Notes: generated by a model not told the origin, from the sequence alone. A stretch of DNA of 64,000 nt from Bradyrhizobium sp. CB3481 (GCF_029714305.1 NZ_CP121647.1:5600501-5664500), one strand, 5' to 3'; shown: positions 1 to 9,182, counted from the stretch's first letter. Translations and numbers: made by a program.

Positions 1-919
1 ATGGAGCTTGCGATTGACGCGGGCTTGCATGCGATAGCTCCATGCCCCCTCGATCAGAGCCCGCCTGGCCAGAGCGTTGCCGGCCTTGGTGATACCGCCG
101 CGTCGGATGGTGGCGCCACTCGAATGCTCCGACGGCACGAGGCCGAGAAAGGCCATCAACTGGCGGGGATTGTCGAAGCGGGAGAACTCGCCGACCTCGG
201 CAACCACGGTCACGGCAACGATGAAGGCGGCGCCGCGCATGGCCTGTACGGCCTCAACGAATGGCGTCATCGACCATTGTGGCGCCAGCTCTTCCATCCG
301 CTTGGTCAAGCAGTCCACACGGGCCTCCGCGTCGGTCACGGCATGAATGTAGTCCTGCAGAACGATTTGGCTCGCCGGGTGATCGAAGCGCACCGTGGTG
401 AGCCAGCGACGATAAGCCAGAGTCCCCCCTTCTTCCCGGCATAGATGCGCCCATGCCGCAGCAGGAAGCCTTGGAGATGTTGCCGCGCCTTGCCGAGCAC
501 ACGCATCGCGGTGGCGCGGGCTCTCACCAAGTCGCGCATGGCCTCATGCGCCGCATCCGGAACCCACACCGCTGTCAGTTCGCCGCTCCGGTGCAGCTTG
601 GCCAGCATCGCCGCATCGCGCCGGTCGGTTTTTACCCGATCCCCGGCCTTCATCGGGATCAGCGAGGGGGCCACCACGATGCAATTGTGCCCCAGGCCCC
701 TCAGTTGTCGATGCACGCCATATCCGCAAGGACCGGCTTCGTAGCAAAAACTTACCTGCCGGTCACCCTTGCCAAGCTTCTTCGCCAGTTTGGCGATTTG
801 GTCAGCGCGATTAGGGATGATCCCCAAGTTACGAACTTCCCCGCCGCGCATCCCTTCGGCCACCGCAACCGAAATCGTCGCCTGTGCACATCCAGCCCCA
901 CGAAAATGCTATCGTTCAT
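1..919 (-). pseudogene. IS110-family transposase, frameshifted and cut by the window edge
   Basis: The minus-strand reading starts at an ATG at 919 with the residues MNDSIFVGLDVH, the usual N-terminus of IS110-type DEDD transposases. The frame is then lost near 884, where one base appears to be missing. It resumes at about 863-430 with the KTDRRDAAMLAKL region, and is lost again near 430 in a run of G. From there to position 1 a third frame carries the C-terminal part (MRGAAF, GEFSRFDNPRQLMAFLGLVP, SSGATIRRGGITKAGN), typical of the transposase_20 domain. The gene continues past the left edge. It is not expected to make an active enzyme. Single-base indels in homopolymers could also be sequencing errors. 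Confidence 0.85.
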
Positions 920-1029
920 CAGGCCCGCTCCCCATGCTTGAGGCTCGGCGCCGGACCATCCGGCGCAACCCTCGATAGGAGCTTGCCGCGGGGCGGGCCG
1001 CCCGTCACCTCAGAGGGCGAACATAGGGT

Positions 1030-1170
1030 CTAGACGTTCATCTCGACGATAGTGGCGTGGTGAACGATGAGCTCGAACAGCACGCTGGTCTCGGCCTCGT
1101 CCTTGGTGACGTAGGCAAAAAACGACTTCCCTGGATCATGCCGGACCACCGACGGGAGTGTTGCAGACAT
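1030..1170 (-). other. Short coding relic, 46 codons, function unknown
   Basis: A minus-strand reading from an ATG at 1170 to a TAG at 1030 gives a protein-like tail containing DPGKSFFAYVTKDEAETS and ending VEMNV. It reads like the C-terminus of a larger protein whose upstream part lies in the decayed repeat at 1161-1391. I do not recognise the family. The rest of 920-2059 holds only broken frames apart from that repeat. Confidence 0.3.
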
Positions 1171-1391
1171 CCTTCGCAGGTCGGCGCCCTGATCTTTGCC
1201 CAAGTGGGTATCGCATTTCGGGTACGCGAGAAATGCATTCCCACTCTAGATTGACGTATTTGAGGCGCCTCTCTAGCGTGGTGAGTGGAATGTTGCGGGC
1301 CGTTGTCACTTGTAGAACCAGCGATTGTTCGCCTGCAAATCACCCTTCCGGAACTCGGTGCACGGCCGAAACGGCATCCCAGCGATCGCCC
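1161..1391. repeat. Diverged 0.2-kb direct repeat, copy 1
   Basis: This stretch aligns with 4694-4910 in the same orientation. Shared blocks include GGGTATCGCATTT, AGATTGACGTATTTGAGGCG, GAGTGGAATGTTGCGG and ACCAGCGATTGTTCGCCTGC. On the minus strand both copies can be read as a fragment containing EFRKGDLQANNRW; in this copy the frame breaks just after that. It looks like two relics of one gene family or two footprints of one mobile segment. Confidence 0.75.
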
Positions 1392-2059
1392 GATCTGGAT
1401 CAAAGGTGTCGGATCGAAGCTATCGTAGCCAAGCTCGGACGTCCGTGCCGAAAACCTCGCGCTCTCGATGGGGCCGGAAAAGCCATCTTCGCTGGCAGAT
1501 CTCACGAAGGGAGCAGCGACGCAAGAGTTTGAAAACCGAGGGCGCAACCAGCGCCTCAGTGCGGTGGGGTCGCCTTCACATGCGGGAACGCCTCCCGCAT
1601 AGCCAATTCGCACATTGGATATTTTCAATCGCCCCAGCCGTGATGTCGCTGACCACATCGGCCCGACGCCGCTCCTCGCGAGCCTGAGCTTCTTCCTGCT
1701 CGAGCGGGCCCGATCCTGTGCGTGATCTCGAACACGACGCTGCGGCAATCGGCGACGCCGCCCTCACTGCTCGGCCGCGTCTCTGCCATCAGCATCATGA
1801 GCTACGGCACCCGCCCCGCTCGGCTCGGCGCCTTCGTCGGCGGGTTCTTTGGCGCGGAGACTTGCCTCTGGTGGCCGCGATCTCCGCCGCGCGGTCGTTG
1901 ATCCTGCTGTCGCCCGCGGCCTCGCTGGCGCGGCAGCCGGAAACGATGGGTGAGACTGCGGGTTGCTATTTAGAGGGCTCGTCCGCCAAACCCCATCGTC
2001 GTCGCGAGTCAACAGGTCGAAGTGACGGGGTGAGCGCGACGCGTTAGAGCGATAGCTCG

Positions 2060-2275
2060 CTACGGCCGCATGAACATGAAATCCGTGGCGGGGTCGCAAT
2101 TTTCGGCGACAAAGCGCAGCTCCGACTGAACGTCGGCGACGGGCCGGCTCTCGAGATATTTCGTCACCAGGAGACCGAGCAGCGCTCGGCAGACGCTGTC
2201 AGTCGTGTGGCCCGCGCCTGCCGCTTCAGCAATTGCGGCGGAGAAATGACGCGCTGCGATTTCGGTTGCTGACAT
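2060..2275 (-). CDS. Conserved-looking hypothetical protein, 71 aa
   Basis: The minus-strand frame from an ATG at 2275 codes for MSATEIAARHFSAAIAEAAG and ends FMFMRP. The start was chosen because GGAG lies 8 bases upstream on the minus strand. An in-frame upstream ATG at 2305 would lie beyond the 17-bp tandem repeat. Composition is alanine-rich and helical, with one cysteine in each half. There is no signal peptide or recognisable domain. It is the only intact-looking reading frame in the first 5 kb, but its function is unknown. Confidence 0.5.
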   Translation of the reverse strand: MSATEIAARHFSAAIAEAAGAGHTTDSVCRALLGLLVTKYLESRPVADVQSELRFVAENCDPATDFMFMRP

Positions 2276-2277
2276 CC

Positions 2278-2311
2278 CGTGACTCCAAATGACCCGTGGC
2301 TCCAAATGACC
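2278..2311. repeat. 17-bp tandem repeat, two units
   Basis: Two adjacent units of CGTGACTCCAAATGACC (the second with one change) sit immediately upstream of the minus-strand hypothetical gene, covering the place where its ribosome site or leader would be. This could be a simple slippage duplication or a paired operator. Confidence 0.7.
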
Positions 2312-2937
2312 AGATCACGTATTGTACCCAGAAATACTTGCAGCGCATTGACCTTGGTCAAATGGATGGCCCGTTCGTCCGTCGTGGTACTGACGTCGGT
2401 CTACTGTTGGCCGTCGCGTTTTACGCCCGGCGGCCAAAACCAAAGCAGGTCGGGACTGTTGGTGCGCAGCCGCAACATCATCGCTAGACGTCTGATGCGC
2501 GCGAGAACCAGACGTCGGTCACGAAACTTTCGCAGAAGACACGGAAGTCAGCACAAGTTATCATCGATACCACGCAGGCGCCACGATGAGCGAAGCGCAT
2601 TGGCAGCTTGGGGATCTGCAGCGAGGCTTTATCAGCGCTGGAGGATGGCGCCTAGATTCGGTCCAGTCCTTGGCCGGCAGCCTCGGCCTGCCTCCCGGAT
2701 AGTTGGGGCTCGGCTGCTCGGCCAAACCGGCAAGCTCAGGATTGACTTCCTGATGCGATCTTTGCTTGGCGAAACTATATCCCAAGCGCCGAATGAATAG
2801 CGCAAGCGGCGCCAGCAAGTAATTTATGTCGGTTATGGAGAACAATAATCGGCAGACGCAGAGACCGACGATCAGGGTGCTTAGCTCATGAGGATCGGGA
2901 AATCCAAGGTGTGGAGGGCGGTATAGAGCCAGAGGTG

Positions 2938-3081
2938 ATGGTTGATTTCGCCTTCATGAATCTGTGCCTGAAAGAGCGGACGAAATTTTACACGGAGTAC
3001 GACCTGAAGAATAAGACGCTCGGCGCCCTTGGAAATCCGGCAATATGCCGCTATTTATACGGCATGTTGCGGTTCTCTTAA
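2938..3081 (+). other. Short coding relic, 47 codons
   Basis: A plus-strand reading from an ATG at 2938 to a TAA at 3079-3081 has protein-like content (MVDFAFMNLCLKERTKF, NKTLGALGNPAICRYLYG). The stop overlaps the Shine-Dalgarno of the following antitoxin relic. It may be the tail of a larger lost gene; no family is recognised. The interval 2312-2937 shows no supportable gene. Confidence 0.3.
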
Positions 3082-3092
3082 AGGAGGCTCCT

Positions 3093-3520
3093 GTGTCCAT
3101 TGTCGAAATCCAGCAAGGAAGCTCGGCGGGCGCTCGGTCCTTGCAGGGGTCATACGCTCCCAGGCGGACCTCGCCCTAGCGGTGCGAGAGCGGCTTCCCC
3201 TGACCGCGCTGCATGGGTTGGCAAAGGGGGGACTTACCGATCAGAAAATCTAGTTGTTCATCATTCCGCAACGCACGCGCCGGCATCGCGCAGAGAAAAA
3301 TCAACCGCTCACCGTGGAAGAATCCGATCGGGCAGTGCGATTGGTGCGCGTGCAGACGCTTGCCGGGGACACCTTCGACGTCGACAAGGCGAATATATGG
3401 CTCCGGCGTTCGCTAGCAGAACTTCATGGCGAGACGCCGTTGGCGGTAGCACAAACCGAAACTGGCGGACGTGTCGTCGAGACCATACTGGGCAAGATCG
3501 CGTGTGGCGCCGCCGCCTGA
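3093..3520 (+). pseudogene. Xre/MbcA/ParS-type antitoxin of a RES system, with an in-frame stop
   Basis: A strong AAAGGAGG site at 3080-3087 leads to GTG at 3093, starting a reading with SIVEIQQ. The rest of the protein continues in another frame, which implies a small indel near 3115. That frame carries GVIRSQADLALAVRERLPL and LHGLAKGGLTDQKI, then a TAG at 3251-3253, then FIIPQRTRRHRAEKNQPLT and the C-terminal block NIWLRRSLAELHGETPLAV, which is typical of the DUF2384 toxin-binding domain. Codons on both sides of the TAG are in one frame, so a single C-to-T change of CAG would explain it. The gene overlaps the RES gene by TGATG, the usual antitoxin-toxin coupling. Confidence 0.75.
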
Positions 3521-3981
3521 TGCTGCTTTGGCGTTTGTCAGGTGTGCAGCATGCCAAGACTTTCGATGGTGGCTATGGCCTGCATTTTGATGGGCGCTGG
3601 AATACGGTTGGCCGGCCTATCACCTACTGCAGCACGTCCCCTGCTCTGTGCGTGCTGGAAAAGCTGATCCACATCGAGGATCCGGCCCTCATGCCCGCGC
3701 TTGTGATGGTGCGCTATGATGCGCCAAATGACCTTGGCTTCGAGACGCTCGGCGTAAGTGATTTGCCTGGCGATTGGCGATGCCAGGAAGTTTGAACCCA
3801 GCAAAGGGGCGATCAATGGCACGCCGCGGTCGCGGGGCCCCTGCTCCGCGTTCCCTCTGCCATCGTCCCTCGTGATCAGTCTCCCGACGTCAACATCTTG
3901 ATCAATCACACTCACAAGGACGCGGCGCGCATCTCTGTCATCTCTGTCGAACCATTCGTTCTTGATCCGCGTCTGTTCTGA
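3520..3981 (+). pseudogene. RES-domain toxin (NAD+ phosphorylase family) with internal TGA
   Basis: The frame opens at ATG 3520, overlapping the antitoxin stop, and carries RES-domain signatures: WRLSG, GGYGLHFDGRWNTVGRPITY, SPALCVLEKLIHIED and then PGDWRCQEV. A TGA at 3793-3795 interrupts codon 92, but the same frame continues to 3981 with RGDQWHAAVAGPLLRVPSAI, NILINHTHKDAARI and VEPFVLDPRLF, the standard end of the family. A CGA-to-TGA change would explain the break. Known RES toxins deplete NAD+. The truncated product lacks the second half of the fold and should be inactive, consistent with the parallel loss of the antitoxin. Confidence 0.8.
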
Positions 3982-5452
3982 GCCGGATAGCGCTACCGAC
4001 GCCAAGCTAGCTTGAATTCCTGATCAAACCACATCTCGACATCGAATCTGACGGATGTAGTGGTTCCGTAATATAATTCGAGTAATTTTGCTCCGTCCAG
4101 GACTCTAGAATTTCGAAAAGCTCGGGTTAGCCTTGGGCCTCATCGAACCAACAGTCCGTGATGCGCCACTTGTGAAGCAGAAGGCGAATGACTTGCTCAC
4201 ATTCGCTCTTCTTCATCTGGCGCGCTCGAGGTTTCCGTCCAGTATCGCGAACCGAGGAAGGGTGGATTTCAGACGGTGGTATGCCCCCAAGACCCAGACG
4301 CCGCTGTCCGTTCCAACCACGACAATATTGATGTGAGACTGCTCGACGAGCTTCCGCATCATCGGGCAACGCCGCACCAAAGATGCACAGAACGATGACC
4401 ACGTTCGGCAAGGCCACGTTTGCGAAACTCCTCGACTTCCATCCAATTGTCTCCGATCTTGGCGAACTGCCGACGGACGACGTCCAGTTTCACATCATTT
4501 CCACTGGCCTGGCTTGCAGCCGGGATCTTCATGAACCCGGCGCTGAGCCATGTCTTGGGTGACGAGGTGCGGTCAACATCAAGTAAAAGCGTCAGCGAGA
4601 TTGTTGGCGGCATTGGGCGGCAGATTTTCAACAGAGCCTACGAAAGACGAGCCCATATCTTCGCCCTGGACTATCCGGCCAGCGACTGGGATGTTGCAAA
4701 CATCCTTCGCACAATAGCTGATCTTCACCCAGCTGGGTATCGCATTTGGGATCGCGAGATTGCAATCAGTTCAGATTGACGTATTTGAGGCGCGTCTCAA
4801 GCGTGATGAGTGGAATGTTGCGGCGTCGGCACTCATAGCACCAGCGATTGTTCGCCTGCAAATCACCCTTCCGGAATTCGGTCCACGGCGGCATCGCCGG
4901 CGATCGCCCTCCGGGGCGAGCGGCGATATTGACTTACGGGCCATAGGTGGCAGCGCGTCCCAGGCTGGTGTGGATACGGTGGTCAACTGCCCCCTGAAAA
5001 CAGCCTTCCATGGTCCATCGATAGCCAACCACTGAATATGCACGTGAGGACGAAAAAATCGAAATCAAGCCGAGCACGTGATGGCAGGCATGCCAGCCTC
5101 GATACAAGGAAACCGCCCCGTTATGTCTAAGCTTGATCGACCTTATTCCAACCGCGGCGCCCAGCATCGCCGTGATCGCGGCAAACAGTGACAGCGACCA
5201 AACCACATTGTCGCCCTGCCCCTGCTCTTCTGCTGATCGACGACTTCGACAGGGAACCATCGTGAACATCTAGAATTAAGCCCGGCGTAGAGTCAATGTC
5301 AGCCTGGTCGAAGACTCCATTGATGGGTGAAGTTACGTGCCCTATCGGAGCGGTGTTCGCGTAGACCTTCTCGCATTGACAACGCGGAAATGGAAGTGCC
5401 CTATCTTACTTGCAACAACATCGCATGGCCGTCACATCTTTGGAGGTATTGA
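3982..5452. other. Decayed intergenic stretch without an assignable intact gene
   Basis: This stretch holds broken frames. On the minus strand at about 4340-4127 two overlapping frames join into INIVVVGTDSGVWVLGAYHR and then KKSECEQVIRLLLHKWRITD, ending WFDEAQG, a protein-like relic of unknown family with a frameshift near 4215. On the plus strand near 4565-4779 there is GGIGRQIFNRAYERRAHIF followed by DWDVANILRTIADLHPAGY, also unrecognised. The second copy of the 0.2-kb repeat lies at 4694-4910. Confidence 0.5.
4694..4910. repeat. Diverged 0.2-kb direct repeat, copy 2
   Basis: This is the partner of 1161-1391. On the minus strand this copy keeps a clean reading frame of about 40 residues: EFRKGDLQANNRWCYECRRR, then LITLETRLKYVNLN and a stop. 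The CYEC motif could be half of a metal site. The same frame is broken in copy 1. Confidence 0.75.
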
Positions 5453-6028
5453 ATGGAAGGAGAGACCTTCCTTTGGCTGATCCGGCATGCGGTTGTTGAC
5501 TGCCCGGGAGGTATAATTCATCCTCCCGATGCTCCGGCCGAGCTTGGTGACTTGACGCATTTGGAAGCCGTGCGAAGGTGCTTGCCGCAGAACGATCTAA
5601 GTTATGCTAGTCCGTCTCAACGAACTCTCGATACAGCGCGTGCCCTTCGGCTTAACCCAATCCCGGTGCCTGAGTTCATGGAGCAGAACTTCGGAGATTG
5701 GACGGGCCGACGTCACGACGATCTCGCCGCTTTCGGAGGAGAAAGCTATGCGCAGTTCTGGAAGGATGCAGCTCGCTCAAGCCCACCCGGCGGCGAAAGC
5801 TTCGAAGATCAAATCGCCAGGGTCCGGCACGGGCTTGGCAAGATAACTCCCGGTTTGGCAACGCTCGTCGTCCACTCTGGCACCATTCGCGCTGCGCTCT
5901 GCGTCGCGCTCGACATCGCACCACAAGCAGCCTTGCGCTTTGTTATCCATCCGCTATCCATAACGCGAATTGATCGGCTGCGGAACGATTGGCGGGTTGT
6001 GTCCGTAAATCAGAATGTCACCTTATGA
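5453..6028 (+). CDS. Histidine phosphatase family protein (probable alpha-ribazole-phosphate phosphatase)
   Basis: 191 aa. The N-terminus carries LIRHAVVD, the phosphohistidine RHG-type signature (RHA here), and further on come SPSQRTLDTARAL, EQNFGDWTG and the second catalytic histidine in LVVHSGTIRAAL. This matches the CobC/PhpB group, which removes the phosphate from alpha-ribazole phosphate or adenosylcobalamin phosphate. GGAGG lies 5 bases before the ATG. The gene converges on cobT and overlaps its 3' end by 6 bp, which supports a role in nucleotide-loop assembly, although the substrate is inferred. The name cobC is avoided because the decarboxylase gene in this window uses it. Confidence 0.8.
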   Translation: MEGETFLWLIRHAVVDCPGGIIHPPDAPAELGDLTHLEAVRRCLPQNDLSYASPSQRTLDTARALRLNPIPVPEFMEQNFGDWTGRRHDDLAAFGGESYAQFWKDAARSSPPGGESFEDQIARVRHGLGKITPGLATLVVHSGTIRAALCVALDIAPQAALRFVIHPLSITRIDRLRNDWRVVSVNQNVTL

Positions 6029-7078
6029 GCGATTCGGAACCTTGGCTTGCGCGAAAGTCGCCATGCCGTTGTGCAGGGCGCATGCAAGCCGCAGGATCGG
6101 CAATGCGAGTGCGGCGCCCGATCCCTCGCCGAGCCGAAGACCTAGATCGAATAGGGGCTGAACATTCAAGGCCTGGAGAACCAGGCGGTGGCCCTGCTCT
6201 GCCGATTGATGCGAGGACAAAAGAAATCGCCGACACGAAGGATTGAGACGCACCGCTGCCAATGCCGCGACGGAAACGATGAAGCCGTCGATCAGAAGCG
6301 GAAGGCGACGCTGTGCGGCGGCGATGATCGCGCCACAAATCGCCGCAATTTCCAGACCGCCGACCGCGCAAAGGATCCGCTCGGCCGCAATACTTGGCGT
6401 TGCGAGCCCATGACGAGCCAACGCGACGTCTATCAGGTGCGCCTTACGTGCGCGACCGGCAGCATCCACACCCGTTCCGCTGCCGGCCATTTGCTCGGCG
6501 CTCATGCCAAGCAGGGCCGCGGCGATTGCCGCCGAAGTCGTGGTATTGCCGATGCCCATGTCGCCAAGGATCAAAAGATCGGGTTCCGTCGTCGCAGCCC
6601 GCATAACCGCGCGCTTGCCGCAGTCAAGGGCTGAAGCCAACTCCGCGGGCTCAAGTGCCGGTTCCTCGCTAAAGTCGCGGCTCCCCCGGCGTGGCTTGTC
6701 GGTCACGACACCCTTGATCGGAACTTCCGCGAGCGTGCCCGCATCGACGATCTCGAGACTCAAGCCCAGCTCGCGTGCCAGTACCGAAATAGCGGCGCCG
6801 CCCGAGGCGAAGCTGGACATCATCGCGATCGTGACTTCCTGCGGATAGGCCGATACGCCCTGGGCGACGATCCCGTGATCGCCGGCGAAGACGATGATCG
6901 GCACGCGTTGGGCTCGCGGCTGCTCCGTTCGTTGCAGACAGGCGAGTTCGATCGCGAGATGCTCGAGCCGGCCGAGTGCGCCGTTCGGTTTGGTAAGTTC
7001 AGCCTGGCGGGCCAGCGCTGCATCGCGATGGATCGGCGAAACGTCGGGGCACTCCTGATAGACCCACTCCGGTAGCAT
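6023..7078 (-). CDS. cobT: Nicotinate-nucleotide-dimethylbenzimidazole phosphoribosyltransferase
   Basis: 351 aa, the normal length for the family. The enzyme moves ribose phosphate from nicotinate mononucleotide to dimethylbenzimidazole, making alpha-ribazole phosphate for the lower ligand of B12. Visible signatures are KPNGALGRLE near residue 32, FAGDHGIVAQGVSAYP, GDMGIGNTTTSAAIAAALLG, GSGTGVDAAG and the C-terminal GEGSGAALALPIL with the catalytic Glu. AGGA precedes the ATG. It lies 54 bp downstream of cobF in the cbiM-cobF-cobT run. The DMB it uses would come from BluB, encoded at 27337-27969. The name is shared with an unrelated cobaltochelatase subunit, which is not in this window. Confidence 0.97.
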   Translation of the reverse strand: MLPEWVYQECPDVSPIHRDAALARQAELTKPNGALGRLEHLAIELACLQRTEQPRAQRVPIIVFAGDHGIVAQGVSAYPQEVTIAMMSSFASGGAAISVLARELGLSLEIVDAGTLAEVPIKGVVTDKPRRGSRDFSEEPALEPAELASALDCGKRAVMRAATTEPDLLILGDMGIGNTTTSAAIAAALLGMSAEQMAGSGTGVDAAGRARKAHLIDVALARHGLATPSIAAERILCAVGGLEIAAICGAIIAAAQRRLPLLIDGFIVSVAALAAVRLNPSCRRFLLSSHQSAEQGHRLVLQALNVQPLFDLGLRLGEGSGAALALPILRLACALHNGMATFAQAKVPNRS

Positions 7079-7132
7079 GTTGTCCTGCCGTTGAATGTTG
7101 TCGTTACCGAGCGAGCCCGTTCGCGGGGAGCG

Positions 7133-7882
7133 CTACGATCCGCGCTTGAGAATGTAGCTGTCCATGATCCAGCCATGCCTTTCGCGCGCTTGTTGTCGCA
7201 CGGCGACGATGCTTGGACCCACATCGGCCAGCGCACCCGACATCGTGATCTCCTCACGCATGCCGATATAGGCGCCCCACCAGATGTATAGCCCTGCCGG
7301 ATCGAGCGACTGAAACGCTGCGCTGCGATCGAGCATCACGACCACCGTGTTCGTGCCGTACGGCCAACCGCCTTCGCGCAGCCGCCGTCCCGTTGTCACC
7401 AGGAAAGGCTCCCCGATGTCGTTCAGCGGCAGCGAATGTGCCGCGCAAAGCGCCTGGATTGACGTGATGCCGGGGACGACCTCGATGGCTGGCAACGGAT
7501 CGAGCCTTCGCGCGATCCGCAGGCTCGAGTCATATAGCGAAGGATCTCCCCAGATCAGGAGGGCAACGCGCCCCTCACTTCCGAGATGCTGTGCAAATTC
7601 CTGCGACCAGGTCGCGGCCAGCGCAGCGTGCCATTCGTCCACGCTCTTGCGGTAATCCTCCTGGCCGGCGTCACGCACGGGCATGACGAACTCGGCGATC
7701 CGCGTCCGGTCGTTGTTAAGCACCTGTGCGCAAATCGTCCGCCGCAATTCAGCGAGATCGGATTTCGCGGCGCCCTTGCGCGGGATGAGGACGAGATCGG
7801 CGGCGTTGATCACACGCACCGCAGCAAACGTTAGCTGCTCGGGATCGCCGCAACCGATGCCTATCAGTGAGAGCGTCAGCAT
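7133..7882 (-). CDS. cobF: Precorrin-6A synthase (deacetylating)
   Basis: 249 aa. This S-adenosylmethionine-dependent enzyme methylates C-1 of precorrin-5 and releases the acetyl group, a step of the aerobic pathway only. The N-terminus LSLIGIGCGDPEQLTF is the glycine-rich start of tetrapyrrole methylases adapted to CobF. Later blocks include LIWGDPSLYDS, IEVVPGITSIQALCA and the C-terminal GAYIGMREEI. It sits between cbiM (47 bp upstream) and cobT, so all three are probably under the riboswitch at 8660-8860. Confidence 0.96.
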   Translation of the reverse strand: MLTLSLIGIGCGDPEQLTFAAVRVINAADLVLIPRKGAAKSDLAELRRTICAQVLNNDRTRIAEFVMPVRDAGQEDYRKSVDEWHAALAATWSQEFAQHLGSEGRVALLIWGDPSLYDSSLRIARRLDPLPAIEVVPGITSIQALCAAHSLPLNDIGEPFLVTTGRRLREGGWPYGTNTVVVMLDRSAAFQSLDPAGLYIWWGAYIGMREEITMSGALADVGPSIVAVRQQARERHGWIMDSYILKRGS

Positions 7883-7929
7883 AACTTATGCGAAGGGCGG
7901 CCGCTGCCTGCGACCGCCCTCACTTAAAC

Positions 7930-8607
7930 TTATGCAGCGTTGTGCAAGCGGTAGGTGACGAAGCCGTCCCCGGTCACGGTACGCATCGATTTCGCCACTG
8001 CCAGCACGGCCAGATCAGCCAGCGGCTCGATGACAACGACGACCGCGTAGGACGCGGCGAAAGACGCGATGGAAGTGAGATTCTCGGCCGCAAAGCCCGC
8101 ACCATACAACGCCCAGAAAGCGACCCACATCACGATGCCAGATTGATAGGCGGTCGAAAGCGCAAGCGCCTGGCGATATTGCAGATCAACATAGGCGGTG
8201 TTGCGGGGAATAATCCGCCCGGCCAGCGCCCGGATCGCAATAAGCGGCACCAGCAGCGTGGTCACGTTCATGCCGTATTGCGGCAGATCGGCCGGTGCGA
8301 AGAACAGCCCCTGAAGCAGAAGACCAAGCGCTATCCCAAACGCGGCTGGCGCTGCGCCGAACAAGAGGAATAGCGTCGAGCCGAGAATGAAATGCACCTC
8401 CGAGACCCCGACCCGGAAATGCGGCAGGAGTTCGAAGAACGAGAAGACCAGGACCGTTGTGGCGACGGTGCGCACCGCGAATGAAACGATCCCCTGCTCG
8501 CGCACGGTTTCTGCCGCCAGCTTCAAGGCGCAGCCTCCGGCAACAGCGGCTGTCGCGTATCCCAGCACGAGTTTGGCGCCCGTAACGATACCTGGTTCGA
8601 TATGCAT
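7930..8607 (-). CDS. cbiM: CbiM-family cobalt uptake membrane protein
   Basis: 225 aa with about six or seven hydrophobic segments. It starts MHIEPGIVTGAKLVLGYATA, which fits the family's conserved N-terminal Met-His (the Co2+ ligand of the ECF substrate-binding component). VSEVHFILGSTLFLLFGAAP is a family block in the middle. AAGGA lies 7 bases before the ATG. The first gene after a B12 riboswitch, it fits cobalt import repressed by cobalamin. No cbiN, cbiQ or cbiO lies next to it, so it either works alone, as short alpha-proteobacterial forms are thought to, or uses partners encoded elsewhere. Confidence 0.9.
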   Translation of the reverse strand: MHIEPGIVTGAKLVLGYATAAVAGGCALKLAAETVREQGIVSFAVRTVATTVLVFSFFELLPHFRVGVSEVHFILGSTLFLLFGAAPAAFGIALGLLLQGLFFAPADLPQYGMNVTTLLVPLIAIRALAGRIIPRNTAYVDLQYRQALALSTAYQSGIVMWVAFWALYGAGFAAENLTSIASFAASYAVVVVIEPLADLAVLAVAKSMRTVTGDGFVTYRLHNAA

Positions 8608-8659
8608 GATCTACGTCCTTCCTTCTGCCGTCCCACCCGACGGCGTTCGTGTCAAAAAC

Positions 8660-8860
8660 TGCAGGGCCGGTCTCCTGGCTCGCGGTTCGAAACGGGTCTC
8701 CGGCCTTCCCGAGCCTGACGGCCCAGTGGCGGATCGGAGCTCCTCACCGCTTACAGTCGCGGGAGCGGCCGGGGCTTCGGGCGCCGCAATTGGGTCCGCC
8801 CTTCCCCGTTCCCGATTATGCTCCGGAGCTTTGCGCCGCTTGGAGCACCATGCTTGTACT
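8660..8860 (-). promoter_or_regulatory. Cobalamin riboswitch upstream of cbiM-cobF-cobT
   Basis: Read on the minus strand, the element starts near TGGTGCTCC at 8850-8842 and contains CCCGCGACTGTAAGCGG (the conserved junction around P5-P6), a CCACTG segment, a GGGAAGGC segment and the B12 box AGCCAGGAGACCGGCC at 8681-8666. It ends about 55 bases before the cbiM start codon. Binding of adenosylcobalamin would be expected to repress the three genes. The 5' side abuts the cobA relic. Confidence 0.93.
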
Positions 8861-8889
8861 GTGTGCTCCTTCCGACGAGGACGCGTCAA

Positions 8890-9182
8890 GGGGCTCGCGA
8901 GATCGGGCGGCGGCGTCATCAAGCTCTCTCTCCCGCCAGCGCGCCGAAAAGAATCCTCGTGAAGGCTGATTGAGCACGGCATGGCCCCCGACGCCATCGC
9001 AGTTTGCCGCGTCTGTCGGCGCTGGAAATGTCCGCTTGCCAATATAGACCACGGTTGTCGATTCCTGATGGGCCAGCGGCACGCAATTGAAATTCCGCGA
9101 CGCTCAGACGCCCGGCCGGCTTGAGCGTTAGGAGCTCCGCATCGCCTGGACCAGCCGAGACAAACGAAACAAAGCCGCTCAC
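8890..9182 (-). pseudogene. cobA: Remnant of uroporphyrinogen-III C-methyltransferase
   Basis: From the ATG at 9182 the reading gives MSGFVSFVSAGPGDAELLTL, the exact kind of N-terminus found in CobA/SUMT. After about 30 codons the sequence jumps to a different frame that carries the C-terminal signature STTVVYIGKRTFPA. About 140 residues containing the active site are missing. The ATG overlaps the cobB stop as ATGA, so the gene was once translationally coupled as the last gene of the cobL-cobE-cobM-cobB run. With this gene gone, precorrin-2 must come from another methyltransferase such as a CysG-type enzyme elsewhere. Confidence 0.82.

Noticed and set aside
1038..1748. Minus-strand open frame of 236 codons
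   Set aside because: Arg/Ser/Pro-rich shadow-like composition, no ribosome site, and it crosses the diverged repeat in a frame different from the coding-like one.
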